From contig OZ251577.1 in the NCBI GenBank assembly GCA_965243805.1, positions 1,860,001-1,924,000 on the forward strand: a stretch of 64,000 nt of DNA, read 5' to 3'. Below, in pieces: positions 30,490 through 39,788 of the stretch. The notes under the pieces were generated by a model that saw only the letters and a list, made by a program, of their open reading frames with translations, had not been told where the DNA came from and ran no database searches. The translations under genes were made by a program, and so were the position numbers. Source of the DNA: CATQHQ01 sp965243805 (GTDB taxonomy: Bacteria; Gemmatimonadota; Gemmatimonadetes; Longimicrobiales; Gaopeijiaceae). Position 1 is the stretch's first letter. Every line of letters starts with the position of its first letter.

Positions 30490-31904
30490 ACTGCACGCTT
30501 CCGCCCTCGCCCTCGACCTCGCCTTCGGCCGCGAGCACACAGCGCGCCGTCGCCCGCCGTTCCCGCTGCTTGGCGTGGGCTTTGCTGGCCGTGGGGCCGA
30601 TCGTCCTCGGCTGCAGCCAGCGCGACATCCTCTACGACAAGAGGTCCGACCTCTTCGTGTACGGAGCGCGACTGTGGAACGGGACGGCCGCCAACATGGG
30701 GTCGCTCCCGTCGCTGGTGCAGTTCGCCGAAGGCCGGATGGTGTCGTACTTCCCCATGCCCGACGAGGCCGAGGTGCTGAGGATCGCCGAGAAGCGGAAC
30801 GTCCAGGTCGTGGACGCGACGGGTCTGTTCATGATTCCCGGCCTGATCAACGTCCACGGGCACGTGGGGGGCACATGGAGCGCGGACGCGGGCATGGAGT
30901 ACGCCGACTACGTGACGTCCGAACTGGAGCGGTACGCCCGCTTCGGCGTGACGACGGTGGCCAGCATGGGGGGTGACCGCGCGCCGTCCTTCGCGATCCG
31001 AGACGCCAGCTGGGGCGAAACCAGCCCCGAACGCGCCCGCTTGCTGGTTGCCGGCTCGGTGGTGACCGGCGAAACGCCCGAAGAAGCGGTCGCGGCAGTG
31101 GACGAAGCCGCCCAGAACGGTCCCGACTGGATCAAGATTCGGGTGGACGACAACCTGGGAACGATCCCCAAGATGCTGCCGGACGTGTACCAGGCGGTCG
31201 TCGAGCGGGCCGCGCACCACGAGCTGCGTGTCTCGTCGCACCTCTTCTATGAGGAGGACGCCAAGGGGCTGTTGCGCGCCGGCACCGGACTGGTCGCCCA
31301 CAGCATCCGCGACCGGGAGGTGGACGACGAGACAATCGAGCTCTTGCTGGAGACCGGCGTCTGCTACGTGCCCACCCTGACCCGCGAGGTGTCGGCGTTC
31401 GCCTACGGGGAGCGACCGGAGTTTCTGGACGACCCGTTCCTAGCCGCCGACGTGGACTCGGCGCAGGTGCAAGTCGTCACCGACCCGGACCGCCAGCAGC
31501 GCATCCGGCAATCGCCCCAGCCCGCAGCCTACCGGGAAGCGTTGCGGATCGCCCAACACAACTTGAAGCGACTGGCCGACGCCGGCGTCAAGATCGCCTT
31601 CGGCACCGACTCGGGTCCCATGGGCCGCTTCCAGGGATACTTCGAGCACATGGAGATGGAGCTGATGGCGGAGGCCGGGCTGACGCCAAAGCAGATCCTC
31701 CGCTCGGCAACGGAAAGTGCGGCGAACTGCCTGGGGCGGTACGACGTGGGAGTCCTGGAGCCGGGTCGAGACGCGGGCGTAGACAGGGTGGTGCCTGGGC
31801 GATGGGCGGACTTCATCCTGCTGCGGGCCGATCCTCTGGAAGACGTGCGGAACGCCCGTCAGATCGAGTCCGTGTGGGTGGGAGGCAAGCGGATCAGCCG
31901 CTGA
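30486..31904 (+). CDS. Amidohydrolase-family lipoprotein
   Basis: 472 aa from ATG 30486, overlapping the thiC stop by 4 bases. A signal peptide with lipobox (LLAVGPIVLGC, Cys about 38) predicts a periplasmic lipid-anchored enzyme. The metal-dependent hydrolase pattern is intact: INVHGHVGG (HxH), a later SHLFYEEDA and LVAHSIRDRE for the other His ligands, and AFGTDSGPMG for the catalytic Asp. The ending ADFILLRADPLEDVRNAR is typical of imidazolonepropionase-like and adenine-deaminase-like amidohydrolases. The substrate cannot be told. Although it overlaps thiC, its export argues against a direct role in thiamine synthesis. Confidence 0.85.
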
Positions 31905-32694
31905 AGCCGGCGACCCGTCGTAGCCGTCCGTCGTGGGCGGCGCGGAGGTGGTTCACCCCTTCGACAACTCCGCCGGGTCCCGTGGAGCGCCAGTTGACCA
32001 GCGCCTCCCCACGGCAGATGCGCGGCTCGCCCGCCGCTTCGATCCGCCATCCGGGCATGAAGCGGTGGCAGTTGGCAATGTGCACGCTCAGGCTCTCCAC
32101 GCCCCTCGCCACCGCCCACTCGTCGCGGAACTCCAGCTCGTCGAAGCAGCACTCGCGAAGCGCGGCCAAGCGGGCTTCAGCGTCTTCGCCTTCGTTCCAC
32201 GCATCGAACCAGCGGGGCAGCGTCCGCCCCAAGCCCGCGGCCAAGTCCGTGCGGTTGGCCATGAGGGCAAGTCGGCCCAGGTGGAAGCGCCATCCCCCGT
32301 CGTACTCCGCCGCCAGCGCGTCCGACGAGAAGCCGCCGTGACGGACGTCCACCTGACAGCCGTCGGGGGTCTCGCCCACCCGGAACTCGGCCAGCGTGGA
32401 GCCTGCGGGCACGCGCTCGGCCTGGGGACCCGACTCGGAGCCCCAAGTGAGGCCCAAGTGCATGGCTTGGGCGTTGATGGCGACGATCTCCCCCGCCACG
32501 ACCACGCCGTGCTGCGGAAAATCCACCCGGAACTGGCTGCCGCTCTGGGGCTCGAAGGCGGCCTCCCCGTCCATCCAGCGCGAGAACGACTCCGGTTGCG
32601 AGAGGATGCCCCACACAGTGGCAGGGCGAGCTTCGACGGCTACGGACCGCTCGACGGTCCTGGGCGTGGCGGTTGCTGCGCTCTCGTCCGGCAT
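31894..32694 (-). CDS. SRPBCC (AHSA1-like) protein with C-terminal NTF2-like domain
   Basis: 266 aa, cytoplasmic. Residues 10-150 follow the START/AHSA1 pattern (TVERSVAVEARPATVWGILSQ, FSRWM, FRVDFPQHGVVVAGEIV, DGGWRFHLGRL). Residues 165-266 resemble a SnoaL/NTF2-like domain (RLAALRECCFDELEF, GVESLSVHIANCHRFMPGW, VEGVNHLRAAHDGRLRRVAGF), a frequent partner of AHSA1 domains. Both folds bind small hydrophobic ligands, but no ligand can be named. It converges on the amidohydrolase gene with an 11-base overlap of the 3' ends. It is divergent from the Liv cluster, with about 156 bases between starts. Confidence 0.75.
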   Translation of the reverse strand: MPDESAATATPRTVERSVAVEARPATVWGILSQPESFSRWMDGEAAFEPQSGSQFRVDFPQHGVVVAGEIVAINAQAMHLGLTWGSESGPQAERVPAGSTLAEFRVGETPDGCQVDVRHGGFSSDALAAEYDGGWRFHLGRLALMANRTDLAAGLGRTLPRWFDAWNEGEDAEARLAALRECCFDELEFRDEWAVARGVESLSVHIANCHRFMPGWRIEAAGEPRICRGEALVNWRSTGPGGVVEGVNHLRAAHDGRLRRVAGFSG

Positions 32695-32850
32695 TCGGGC
32701 TTCTCCTCGACATAAGCAGTGGTGGTGCTGGCGGCGTCGCGGACCGTCCCTCCAACGGCCGCCCTAGCGGCCAACAGTAAGCCGCTACCGGTCCACCGTC
32801 CAACCGCCGTGCCGGTTGCCACGCCCGCCGTCCCCCTTACTCTCCCCATC

Positions 32851-33666
32851 ATGCATCGCTCCGCCGCCGCCCCGCCCGCAACCGCCCTCCAGCTCCGCGA
32901 CGCGACCCTGCGCTTCGGCGGCGTGACCGCGCTGGCCGGGATCAGCCTGGAGGTGGCGCAGGGCGAACTCTTCGCGCTCATCGGTCCCAACGGCGCCGGG
33001 AAGACCAGCGTCCTCAACTGCGTCTCCGGGCTCTACCGCCCGTCCACCGGGTCGATTGCAGCAGCGGACAGGCGCGGCGTGCGCCGGTACGTGCACACGC
33101 TTCCGCCCCACCGGATCGCGGCCATGGGCGTGGCCCGCACCTTCCAGAACATCGAGCTCTTCAAGCACATGACGGTGCTGGACAACCTCATGCTGGGCCG
33201 CCACCTGCACATGACCGGCGGCGTGCTTTCCGGCGGCGTCTACTGGGGCAGGCAACGACGGGTCGAGATCGAGCACCGCAAGCAGGTGGAGCGCGTGGTG
33301 GACTTCCTCCGGCTGGAGCCGCTGCGGGACTCGGAGGTGGGAAGCTTGGCCTACGGAGCCCAGAAGCTGGTGGAGCTGGGGCGCGCCCTGGCCATGGAGC
33401 CCTCCCTTCTCCTGCTGGACGAGCCCATGGCCGGGATGAACGTCGAAGAGAAGGAGTCGATGGCGCGCTTCGTGCTGGACGTGAATCAGGAGTGGGGCGT
33501 CACCGTGGTGCTGGTGGACCACGCCGTCGATGTGGTCCTAGACATCGCCGACCGGGTGGCGGTCATGGACTTCGGCAAGAAGATCGCCGAGGGCGTGCCG
33601 CAGCAGGTGCGGGCCGATCCGAAGGTCGTGGCGGCCTACCTGGGACGCCCACAGGGGGCGGCGTGA
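32851..33666 (+). CDS. livG: Branched-chain amino-acid ABC transporter ATP-binding protein LivG
   Basis: 271 aa from ATG 32851; the longer frame upstream is Pro/Ala-rich leader. This is one of two ATPases driving LivHM uptake. It shows Walker A GPNGAGKTS (about 50), RTFQNIELF (Q-loop region), signature-like GSLAYGAQKLVELGRAL, Walker B LLLLDEPMAGMN and VDHAVDVVLD. VAYGAQ replaces the classical LSGGQ, as is usual in LivG. It heads the cluster and overlaps the acyl-CoA synthetase start (GTGA). Expression is probably as one operon through livF. Substrate may be branched-chain amino acids or another small acid, given the two ligases in the cluster. Confidence 0.9.
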   Translation: MHRSAAAPPATALQLRDATLRFGGVTALAGISLEVAQGELFALIGPNGAGKTSVLNCVSGLYRPSTGSIAAADRRGVRRYVHTLPPHRIAAMGVARTFQNIELFKHMTVLDNLMLGRHLHMTGGVLSGGVYWGRQRRVEIEHRKQVERVVDFLRLEPLRDSEVGSLAYGAQKLVELGRALAMEPSLLLLDEPMAGMNVEEKESMARFVLDVNQEWGVTVVLVDHAVDVVLDIADRVAVMDFGKKIAEGVPQQVRADPKVVAAYLGRPQGAA

Positions 33667-35567
33667 AGGACGAGCCCAACACCCTGCCGGGCCTAGTGGC
33701 GATGCGAGCCGAGCGGAGCCCCCACGGAGTCGCCTTTCGGGAGAAGGAGTTCGGCATCTGGCAGGAGATCACCTGGGCCGAGTATCTGGATCGGGTCCGA
33801 CGCTTCTCGCTGGGGCTGGAGGCTCTGGGCACGGCCATAGGCGATCGAGTCGCCATCGTCGGCGACAACCGCCCCGAGTGGATGATCGCCGAACTGGCCG
33901 CCCAGACCCTGGGCGCGCTCCCCCTGGGGCTCTACCAAGACGCGGTGGCGTCGGAGCTGGGCGAGCTGCTGGCCGTCGCCGCCCCCCGGGTCGTGGTGGC
34001 CGAGGACCAGGAGCAGGTGGACAAGGTGCTTGAAGTGCGGGACGGGTTGCCCGGCATCGAGCAGATCGTCTACTACGACAACCGGGGGATGGTCGGCTAC
34101 GAAGCGCCCGGGCTCCAATCCTTCGCCGAGGTGGAAGCGCTGGGCGCCGCTGCCCACGCCCGCTCGCCCCACGCCTTCAGCCGCAAGCTGGCCGCAATAA
34201 AGCCCGGCGACGTGGCGCTGCTGGGCACCACCTCCGGCACCACCAGCCGTCCCAAGCTGGCGATGCTCTCCCACGCCAACGTGCTGGCGATGGCGGACCA
34301 GCTGCAGCGAGCCGACCCCATGGCCCCCGAAGACGACTTTGTCTCCTTCCTGCCCCTGGCGTGGGTGGGGGAACAGATGATCTCCGTGTTCGCCGCCCTC
34401 AAAGTGGGCTTCGCGGTCAACTTCCCGGAAGAGGCGGAGACGGTGCGCACGGACCTGCGCGAGATCGGGCCCCAAGCGATCATGTCGCCGCCCCGCATCT
34501 GGGAGAAGATGGCGTCCGACGTGCAGGTGATGGCCCAAGACGCCACGCCCCTCAAGCGCAGTGCCTACCGATGGGCGATGGCGACTGGCACGAAGTCGGC
34601 CGACGCCCGCTTCCAGGGGCGGACCGAGAGCCGTGGTCAGCGGTTGCGCCGACGGGTGGCGGACTGGCTCGTCTTCCGACCGATCCGCGACCACCTGGGA
34701 CTCGACCGAGTGCGTCGGGCGTACACCGGCGGTGCCGCGCTGGGACCGGACGTCTTCCGCTTCTTCCACGCCATCGGCGTCAACCTGAAGCAGCTCTACG
34801 GACAGACGGAGGTGTCGGGGATCTCGGTCGTGCACCGGGACGGCGACGTGCGCTTCCAGACCGTCGGCACGCCCCTGGCCGACACGGAGGTGCGCATCTC
34901 CGACGACGGAGAGATCCTTTGCCGCAGCCCGGCCGTCTTCCAAGGCTACTTCCGCAACCCGGAGGCGACGGCCAGCGCGCTGGACGACGGCTGGCTCCGC
35001 TCCGGCGACGCTGGCTACTTCGACGACGGCCACCTGGTGGTGATCGACCGCATGAGCGACGTGATGCGACTCCCCAACGGCGACACCTTCTCGCCCCAGT
35101 TCGTGGAGAGCAAGCTGAAGTTCAGCCCGTACGTGCGGGAAGCGGTCGTCTTCGGCGGCGGCGACTTCGCCTTCGTCACCGCAATGATCGCCATCGACAT
35201 GGAGAACGCCGGCCAGTGGGCCGAACGGCGGCAACTCCCCTACACCACCTTCACCGACTTGGCCCGGAAGCCGGGGGTGCGCCAGCTAGTCGGGCGCCAT
35301 GTGGACCTGGTCAACGGCGAACTCCCTCCGCCGGCGCGCATCCGCCGCTTCCTGCTGCTTCACAAGGAGCTCCACGCCGACGACGCCGAACTCACCCGCA
35401 CTCGCAAGGTGCGGCGCCAACATGTGGCAACTCGGTTCCGGGAGCTCGTGGAGGCGCTGAACGGGGACCAGGAGTCGGTGCTGGTTGAGACCGAGATCGC
35501 CTATCAGGACGGGCGCACCTCCACGGCTAGGCACGAGCTGCGCATCGTGACGACCTGCGCATCGTGA
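33663..35567 (+). CDS. Long-chain acyl-CoA synthetase-like AMP-dependent ligase
   Basis: 634 aa from GTG 33663, overlapping livG. AMP-forming ligase motifs are present: TTSGTTSRPKLAMLSH (A3-type, phosphate-binding), YGQTEVSG (A5), DGWLRSGDAGYFDDG (A7), IDRMSDVMRLPNGD (A8/A9). The long-chain acyl-CoA synthetase group fits best by length and by RDHLGLDRVRRAYTGGA. It activates a carboxylic acid to its CoA thioester at the cytoplasmic membrane. Its position between livG and livH is typical of clusters in which a Liv-type transporter is linked to an acyl-CoA ligase, suggesting that the imported compound is an acid. The substrate is not shown. Confidence 0.85.
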   Translation: MKDEPNTLPGLVAMRAERSPHGVAFREKEFGIWQEITWAEYLDRVRRFSLGLEALGTAIGDRVAIVGDNRPEWMIAELAAQTLGALPLGLYQDAVASELGELLAVAAPRVVVAEDQEQVDKVLEVRDGLPGIEQIVYYDNRGMVGYEAPGLQSFAEVEALGAAAHARSPHAFSRKLAAIKPGDVALLGTTSGTTSRPKLAMLSHANVLAMADQLQRADPMAPEDDFVSFLPLAWVGEQMISVFAALKVGFAVNFPEEAETVRTDLREIGPQAIMSPPRIWEKMASDVQVMAQDATPLKRSAYRWAMATGTKSADARFQGRTESRGQRLRRRVADWLVFRPIRDHLGLDRVRRAYTGGAALGPDVFRFFHAIGVNLKQLYGQTEVSGISVVHRDGDVRFQTVGTPLADTEVRISDDGEILCRSPAVFQGYFRNPEATASALDDGWLRSGDAGYFDDGHLVVIDRMSDVMRLPNGDTFSPQFVESKLKFSPYVREAVVFGGGDFAFVTAMIAIDMENAGQWAERRQLPYTTFTDLARKPGVRQLVGRHVDLVNGELPPPARIRRFLLLHKELHADDAELTRTRKVRRQHVATRFRELVEALNGDQESVLVETEIAYQDGRTSTARHELRIVTTCAS

Positions 35568-35591
35568 CCACGCAGGCAGGCTGATCCCGCG

Positions 35592-36464
35592 ATGGACGTC
35601 TTCCTGCAACTCACCGTCTCCGGGCTGAGCAACGGCATGATCTACGCCCTGGCGGCGGCGGGCTTCGTCGTCGTGTACAAGGCCAGCGACGTGATCAACT
35701 TCGCCCAGGGCGACCTGCTGCTGCTGGGCACCTACCTGGTCTTCTTCGCCATGGCCCAGGTCGGGTTGCCTTGGAGCGTCGGCGTGCTGGTCACGGTGCT
35801 GCTGGCGGTAGCCGCCGGAGTGGCGGTGGAGCAGATCGTGCTGCGCCCCCTGGTGGGCGAACCCGTCATCTCCATGGTGATGGCGACGATCGGCCTCTCC
35901 AGCGTGCTGCAGGCGCTGGTGAACGCCGTCTGGGGGCCGAGTCCCCAGTCCTTCGAGCCGTTCCTCCCCCAAGGCGAGGTGACGCTGGGCCCGGCGGTGG
36001 TGTCGGCGGGACGGCTGCTCTCGATCCCCATTGCGCTGGCGGTCCTGGCGGCGCTGGGGCTCTTCTTCCGCTACGCACGGGACGGGATCGCCATGCGGGC
36101 CGTCGCCGACGACCCCCAAGCGGCGCTGAGCATGGGGATCAGCATCCCCCGTGTCTTCGCCATGGCGTGGGGACTGGCGGCGGCCTCGGCGGCGGTGGGC
36201 GGGATCATGCTGGCCAACGTGGTGGGCGTCAGCCCCAGCGTGTCGGCGATCGGGTTGCGCGTCTTCCCCGTGGTGGTCCTGGGCGGACTCGACTCCATCG
36301 GCGGAGCGGTGATCGGCGGCGTGGCGATCGGCCTGCTGGAAGTGTACGCAGGCGGGTACCTGGGCCACGGCCTCAGTCTGGTGCTTCCCTATGTGGTTCT
36401 GGTGCTGGTGCTGATGGTGCGCCCCTACGGTCTCTTCGGGAAGGAGATCATCGAGCGGACATGA
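35592..36464 (+). CDS. livH: Branched-chain amino-acid ABC transporter permease LivH
   Basis: 290 aa, ATG. Hydrophobic throughout, with about 8 membrane helices. Family features include GLSNGMIYALAAAGFVVVYKAS at the N-terminus, NFAQGDLLLLGTYL, and DPQAALSMGISIPRVFAMAWG with VVLGGLDSIGGAVIGGV near the C-terminus. It forms one half of the inner-membrane channel with LivM. Its TGA overlaps the livM ATG by 4 bases, which keeps the two subunits in balance. Length is normal. Confidence 0.93.
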   Translation: MDVFLQLTVSGLSNGMIYALAAAGFVVVYKASDVINFAQGDLLLLGTYLVFFAMAQVGLPWSVGVLVTVLLAVAAGVAVEQIVLRPLVGEPVISMVMATIGLSSVLQALVNAVWGPSPQSFEPFLPQGEVTLGPAVVSAGRLLSIPIALAVLAALGLFFRYARDGIAMRAVADDPQAALSMGISIPRVFAMAWGLAAASAAVGGIMLANVVGVSPSVSAIGLRVFPVVVLGGLDSIGGAVIGGVAIGLLEVYAGGYLGHGLSLVLPYVVLVLVLMVRPYGLFGKEIIERT

Positions 36465-37558
36465 GCCGAGCATGGCGGTGGCTGTCGAGCCGGGAATGCG
36501 GCGTCTACCACGTCCGCTACGAGTCGGCGATGGGGTTGCGTCCCCGGCCGGCGCAGCGCTTCCGCCTGGTGCTCTTCGCCGCCGCGTTGCTCGTGTTTCC
36601 CTTCGTCGCATCCAGCTATTGGCTCGACCTGGCCAACCAAGTGGCGATCGCCACCGTGGGCGCCATCGGCCTGAACATCCTCGTGGGCTATACCGGGCAG
36701 ATCTCGCTGGGCCAAGGGGCGTTCATGGCCGTCGGCGCATACGGGGCCGCGCTCATGACCCTGGAGTGGGGGCTGCCGTGGGGACCCAGCATCGTGCTGG
36801 CCTGCCTGCTGACGGCGGCGGTGGGGGCCCTCTTCGGGCTGCCGTCGCTTCGGCTGAAGGGACTGTACCTGGCGATCGCCACGCTGGCGGCGCAAGAGAT
36901 CGCCGAGTGGACGGTCACACACTGGACGGCGGTCACCGGCGGAACCGAGGCCGTGGTGGCGCCCGCGCCCAGTCTCTTCGGCCAGCGGCTCAACGGGGGC
37001 TTCGAGTTCTACTGGCTGGGCATCGCCGCCGCGGCGGCCACCGCCCTCTTCGCCGCCAACCTCTTCCGCAGCCGGACCGGACGGGCGTTCGTGGCGATTC
37101 GCGACCAGGACGTGGCCGCCGGCGTGATCGGTGTGGACGTCTTCAAGCACAAAGTGCTGGCGTTCGCCGCGTCGTCGTTCTTCGTCGGACTGGCAGGGGC
37201 GCTGACGGCCTACTACCGCAACATCGTAGCGTGGGAACGCTTTACTCTAGAGACCAGCGTCGTGTACCTGGCGATGATCATCGTGGGCGGACTGGGGACG
37301 GTTCGCGGCTCGTTCTTCGGAGCGGCGCTGATCACCTTGTTGCCGGCCCTGATCGCCAACGCGGGCCGTGCGCTGCGCGATGTAGTGCCCCAGGTCGCGA
37401 CCCAGCTTCCCTATGTTCAGCAGGCGGTCTTCGGCGTGGTGATCATCCTCTTCCTGGTCTTCGAGCCCAAGGGCCTCTCCAAGCTTTGGGGCAACGTCAA
37501 GGACTATGTTCACGTGTGGCCCTTCTCGTACCGCCGAGGCGAGAGCCACGGGTCCTGA
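36461..37558 (+). CDS. livM: Branched-chain amino-acid ABC transporter permease LivM
   Basis: 365 aa from ATG 36461. A hydrophilic N-terminus (to about 25) precedes about 8-10 membrane helices. LivM hallmarks are NILVGYTGQISLGQGAFMAVGAYGAA, LRLKGLYLAIATLAAQEI, FVAIRDQDVAAGVIGVDVFKHKVLAFAASSFFVGLAGAL and IIVGGLGTVRGSFFGAALI. It pairs with LivH. The C-terminal tail (about 30 residues after LVFEPKGLSKLWG) is polar and cytoplasmic. It lies 35 bases before the binding-protein gene. Confidence 0.93.
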   Translation: MSRAWRWLSSRECGVYHVRYESAMGLRPRPAQRFRLVLFAAALLVFPFVASSYWLDLANQVAIATVGAIGLNILVGYTGQISLGQGAFMAVGAYGAALMTLEWGLPWGPSIVLACLLTAAVGALFGLPSLRLKGLYLAIATLAAQEIAEWTVTHWTAVTGGTEAVVAPAPSLFGQRLNGGFEFYWLGIAAAAATALFAANLFRSRTGRAFVAIRDQDVAAGVIGVDVFKHKVLAFAASSFFVGLAGALTAYYRNIVAWERFTLETSVVYLAMIIVGGLGTVRGSFFGAALITLLPALIANAGRALRDVVPQVATQLPYVQQAVFGVVIILFLVFEPKGLSKLWGNVKDYVHVWPFSYRRGESHGS

Positions 37559-37593
37559 CTTGCGCATCCCCATCCCAACAAGGAACAAAGAGC

Positions 37594-38895
37594 ATGAAGA
37601 CGACTAGACGACACCGCCGGCGAGGGCGGCCACTGGTGAGGGGCGCCCGGGGCCTCAAACCCCGCCTTCTGCGGACCGCCGCGACACTCTTTGCCGGGGC
37701 CGGGGTGGCAGCGACCGCAAGCTGCGGCGGAGACGGCGACGCGGGGACCAGCGACCCGATCCGGATCGGCGCCATCTTCGATCTGACCGGCCCCACGGCC
37801 GACGTGGGCACGGACTACGCCGACGGGATGCGGATGTGGGTTAGGTGGACCAACGAACAGGGCGGAATCGAAGGTCGCCAAGTCGAACTCGACTACGAAG
37901 ACTACGCCTACGAGGTGACCCGGGCGGAACAGGCGTACAGCCGAATGGTGGGCCGAGGCGTGGTCGCGTTCATGGGCTGGGGCACCGGCGACACGGAAGC
38001 ACTCCAGGCCCGAGTCGCCGAAGACCAGGTCCCGTTCAGCTCCGCTTCCCTCTCCCACCGCCTGGGCGACCCCACCGAGGCACCGTACAACTTCCTCGTC
38101 GCCACCAGTTACAGCGACCAGTTCCGGATCGCGCTGGAGTGGATCGCCCAGCGCCACGAGGAGCACCGCGAGGAAGGCCGCGAGGAGCGCCGCGAGGGCG
38201 AAAGAACGGCCCCGACAGTCGCCCTGATGCACAACGCCAGCCCCTTCGGCCTCTCGCCGGCACGGCAGGGCGGCGCCGATTACGCTATTGCGCGCGGAAT
38301 CGACTTGGCGCTGCACGAGATGCCCCGGGGCGCGGTGGACTTCACCGCCGAGCTGTCGCGGATCCGCCAGAGCGGCGCCCAATACGTGGTGATCCAGAAC
38401 ACGTCGGGTCCCGCGGCGCAGGTCCTCCGAAACGCCGAGAGCCTGGGGATGGACCAGACCTTCCTCTGCCTCAACTGGTGCGCCAACGCCCTCGTCGTCC
38501 GGCTGGCGGGTGATGCGGCCGAAGGGCTCATGGGAGCGGTCCCCTACGTGCCCCTGTCCGTGGACGTGCCCGGAACCCGCGTGATTCGGGAGTACATGGA
38601 GGCCATGGGAGGCTTCTTGGAGCGCCGGACCAACGCCTTCACCCAAGGGTGGTGGACGATTGCCGTCTTCGGCGAGGCGATGCGCAGGATCGTGGCGTCG
38701 GGACGGGAGCTGACGGGCGCCGCCGTCAAGGCGGAACTCGAGACCTTCCGGGAGCTCGACATGGGCGGCGTCACCGTCCCGCTGACCTTCACCGCCGATG
38801 ACCATCGGGGAGCCAAGGGACTGCGCCTCTTCCGCGTCGAGGCAGGCGCGTGGACGCCCGTCACCGAGTTCTTGCAGGCGCCTGCAATGCCGTGA
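37594..38895 (+). CDS. livK: Liv-type periplasmic substrate-binding lipoprotein
   Basis: 433 aa from ATG 37594. A strongly basic N-region (RRHRRRGRPLVRGARG) is followed by a signal segment and lipobox-like VAATASCGG, so it is probably lipid-anchored. The mature part begins DPIRIGAIFDLTGPTADVGTDYADGMRMWV and shows LELDYEDYAYEVTRAEQAYSRMV, the type I periplasmic binding fold of Leu/Ile/Val-type proteins. Residues about 190-215 hold an unusual Glu/Arg-rich run (EEHREEGREERREGERT) probably forming a surface helix. It delivers the ligand to LivHM. The true ligand may be a carboxylate and not an amino acid. Confidence 0.88.
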   Translation: MKTTRRHRRRGRPLVRGARGLKPRLLRTAATLFAGAGVAATASCGGDGDAGTSDPIRIGAIFDLTGPTADVGTDYADGMRMWVRWTNEQGGIEGRQVELDYEDYAYEVTRAEQAYSRMVGRGVVAFMGWGTGDTEALQARVAEDQVPFSSASLSHRLGDPTEAPYNFLVATSYSDQFRIALEWIAQRHEEHREEGREERREGERTAPTVALMHNASPFGLSPARQGGADYAIARGIDLALHEMPRGAVDFTAELSRIRQSGAQYVVIQNTSGPAAQVLRNAESLGMDQTFLCLNWCANALVVRLAGDAAEGLMGAVPYVPLSVDVPGTRVIREYMEAMGGFLERRTNAFTQGWWTIAVFGEAMRRIVASGRELTGAAVKAELETFRELDMGGVTVPLTFTADDHRGAKGLRLFRVEAGAWTPVTEFLQAPAMP

Positions 38896-38929
38896 GCGCG
38901 TTGTCTTCCGCCGCTTCTTCCACGCCGCC

Positions 38930-39754
38930 GTGACGCCCGCCCCCCTTCTCCGCCTCAACAACGTGGAGGTGCGCTACGACGAAGTGATCCTCGTGCTGCG
39001 CGGGCTCTCGCTGGAGGTGGCGGAGGGGCAGATCGCAACCCTGCTGGGCGCCAACGGGGCGGGCAAGACCACCACGCTGAAGGCGATCTCGGGGCTGCTC
39101 CATGTGGAAGACGGCCAGGTCGCCGACGGCACGATCGTCTTCGCGGGCGAGGAAATCCAGGGCGCCGCCGCGCATCGGATCGTGGAGAAGGGCGTCGTCC
39201 AAGTACTGGAAGGGCGACGGGTCTTCGAGCACCTGACCGTCCGCGAGAACCTGATCGCCGGGTCCTACACGCGACGCGACTCCTACACGCGACGGGACCG
39301 GGGCGCGGTCGAAGCCGACTTGCAACGGGTGTTCGACTGGTTCCCACGGCTGGCGGAGCGCCGACGCCAGACCGCCGGCCACCTCTCGGGCGGCGAGCAG
39401 CAGATGCTGGCGATGGGCCGCGCGCTGATGGCCCGCCCCCGCCTCCTCCTACTGGACGAGCCCTCCCTGGGACTGGCCCCGATCCTGGTCGAGGGCATCT
39501 TCGAGATCGTGGAGCGGATCAACCGGGAGGAAGGCACGACGATCCTGCTGGTGGAACAGAACGCCCGGCTCGCGCTCTCCACGGCCAGCTACGGCTACGT
39601 GATGGAGGGCGGGCGCGTGGTATTGGAAGGAACCGCTGACGAGCTGCGGAAGAACGAAGACGTCAAGGAGTTCTACTTGGGCCTGGGCGACTCCGGACGG
39701 CGCTCCTACCGCGACGTGAAGCACTACCGACGACGAAAGCGATGGCTGTCCTGA
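38930..39754 (+). CDS. livF: Branched-chain amino-acid ABC transporter ATP-binding protein LivF
   Basis: 274 aa from GTG 38930. Second ATPase of the transporter. Walker A is LGANGAGKTTT (about 38), the signature is HLSGGEQQMLAMGRAL, Walker B is LLLLDEPSLGLAP and VEQNARLAL follows. LEGRRVFEHLTVRENL is characteristic of LivF. A duplicated RRDSYTRRD segment lies at about 108-118. The C-terminal 25 residues (RRSYRDVKHYRRRKRW) are strongly basic. It follows the binding-protein gene by 34 bases and precedes a ligase gene by 34. Confidence 0.92.
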   Translation: MTPAPLLRLNNVEVRYDEVILVLRGLSLEVAEGQIATLLGANGAGKTTTLKAISGLLHVEDGQVADGTIVFAGEEIQGAAAHRIVEKGVVQVLEGRRVFEHLTVRENLIAGSYTRRDSYTRRDRGAVEADLQRVFDWFPRLAERRRQTAGHLSGGEQQMLAMGRALMARPRLLLLDEPSLGLAPILVEGIFEIVERINREEGTTILLVEQNARLALSTASYGYVMEGGRVVLEGTADELRKNEDVKEFYLGLGDSGRRSYRDVKHYRRRKRWLS

Positions 39755-39788
39755 GGCGGCGAGGCGTCGCGGTGCCACGGCAGCCGTC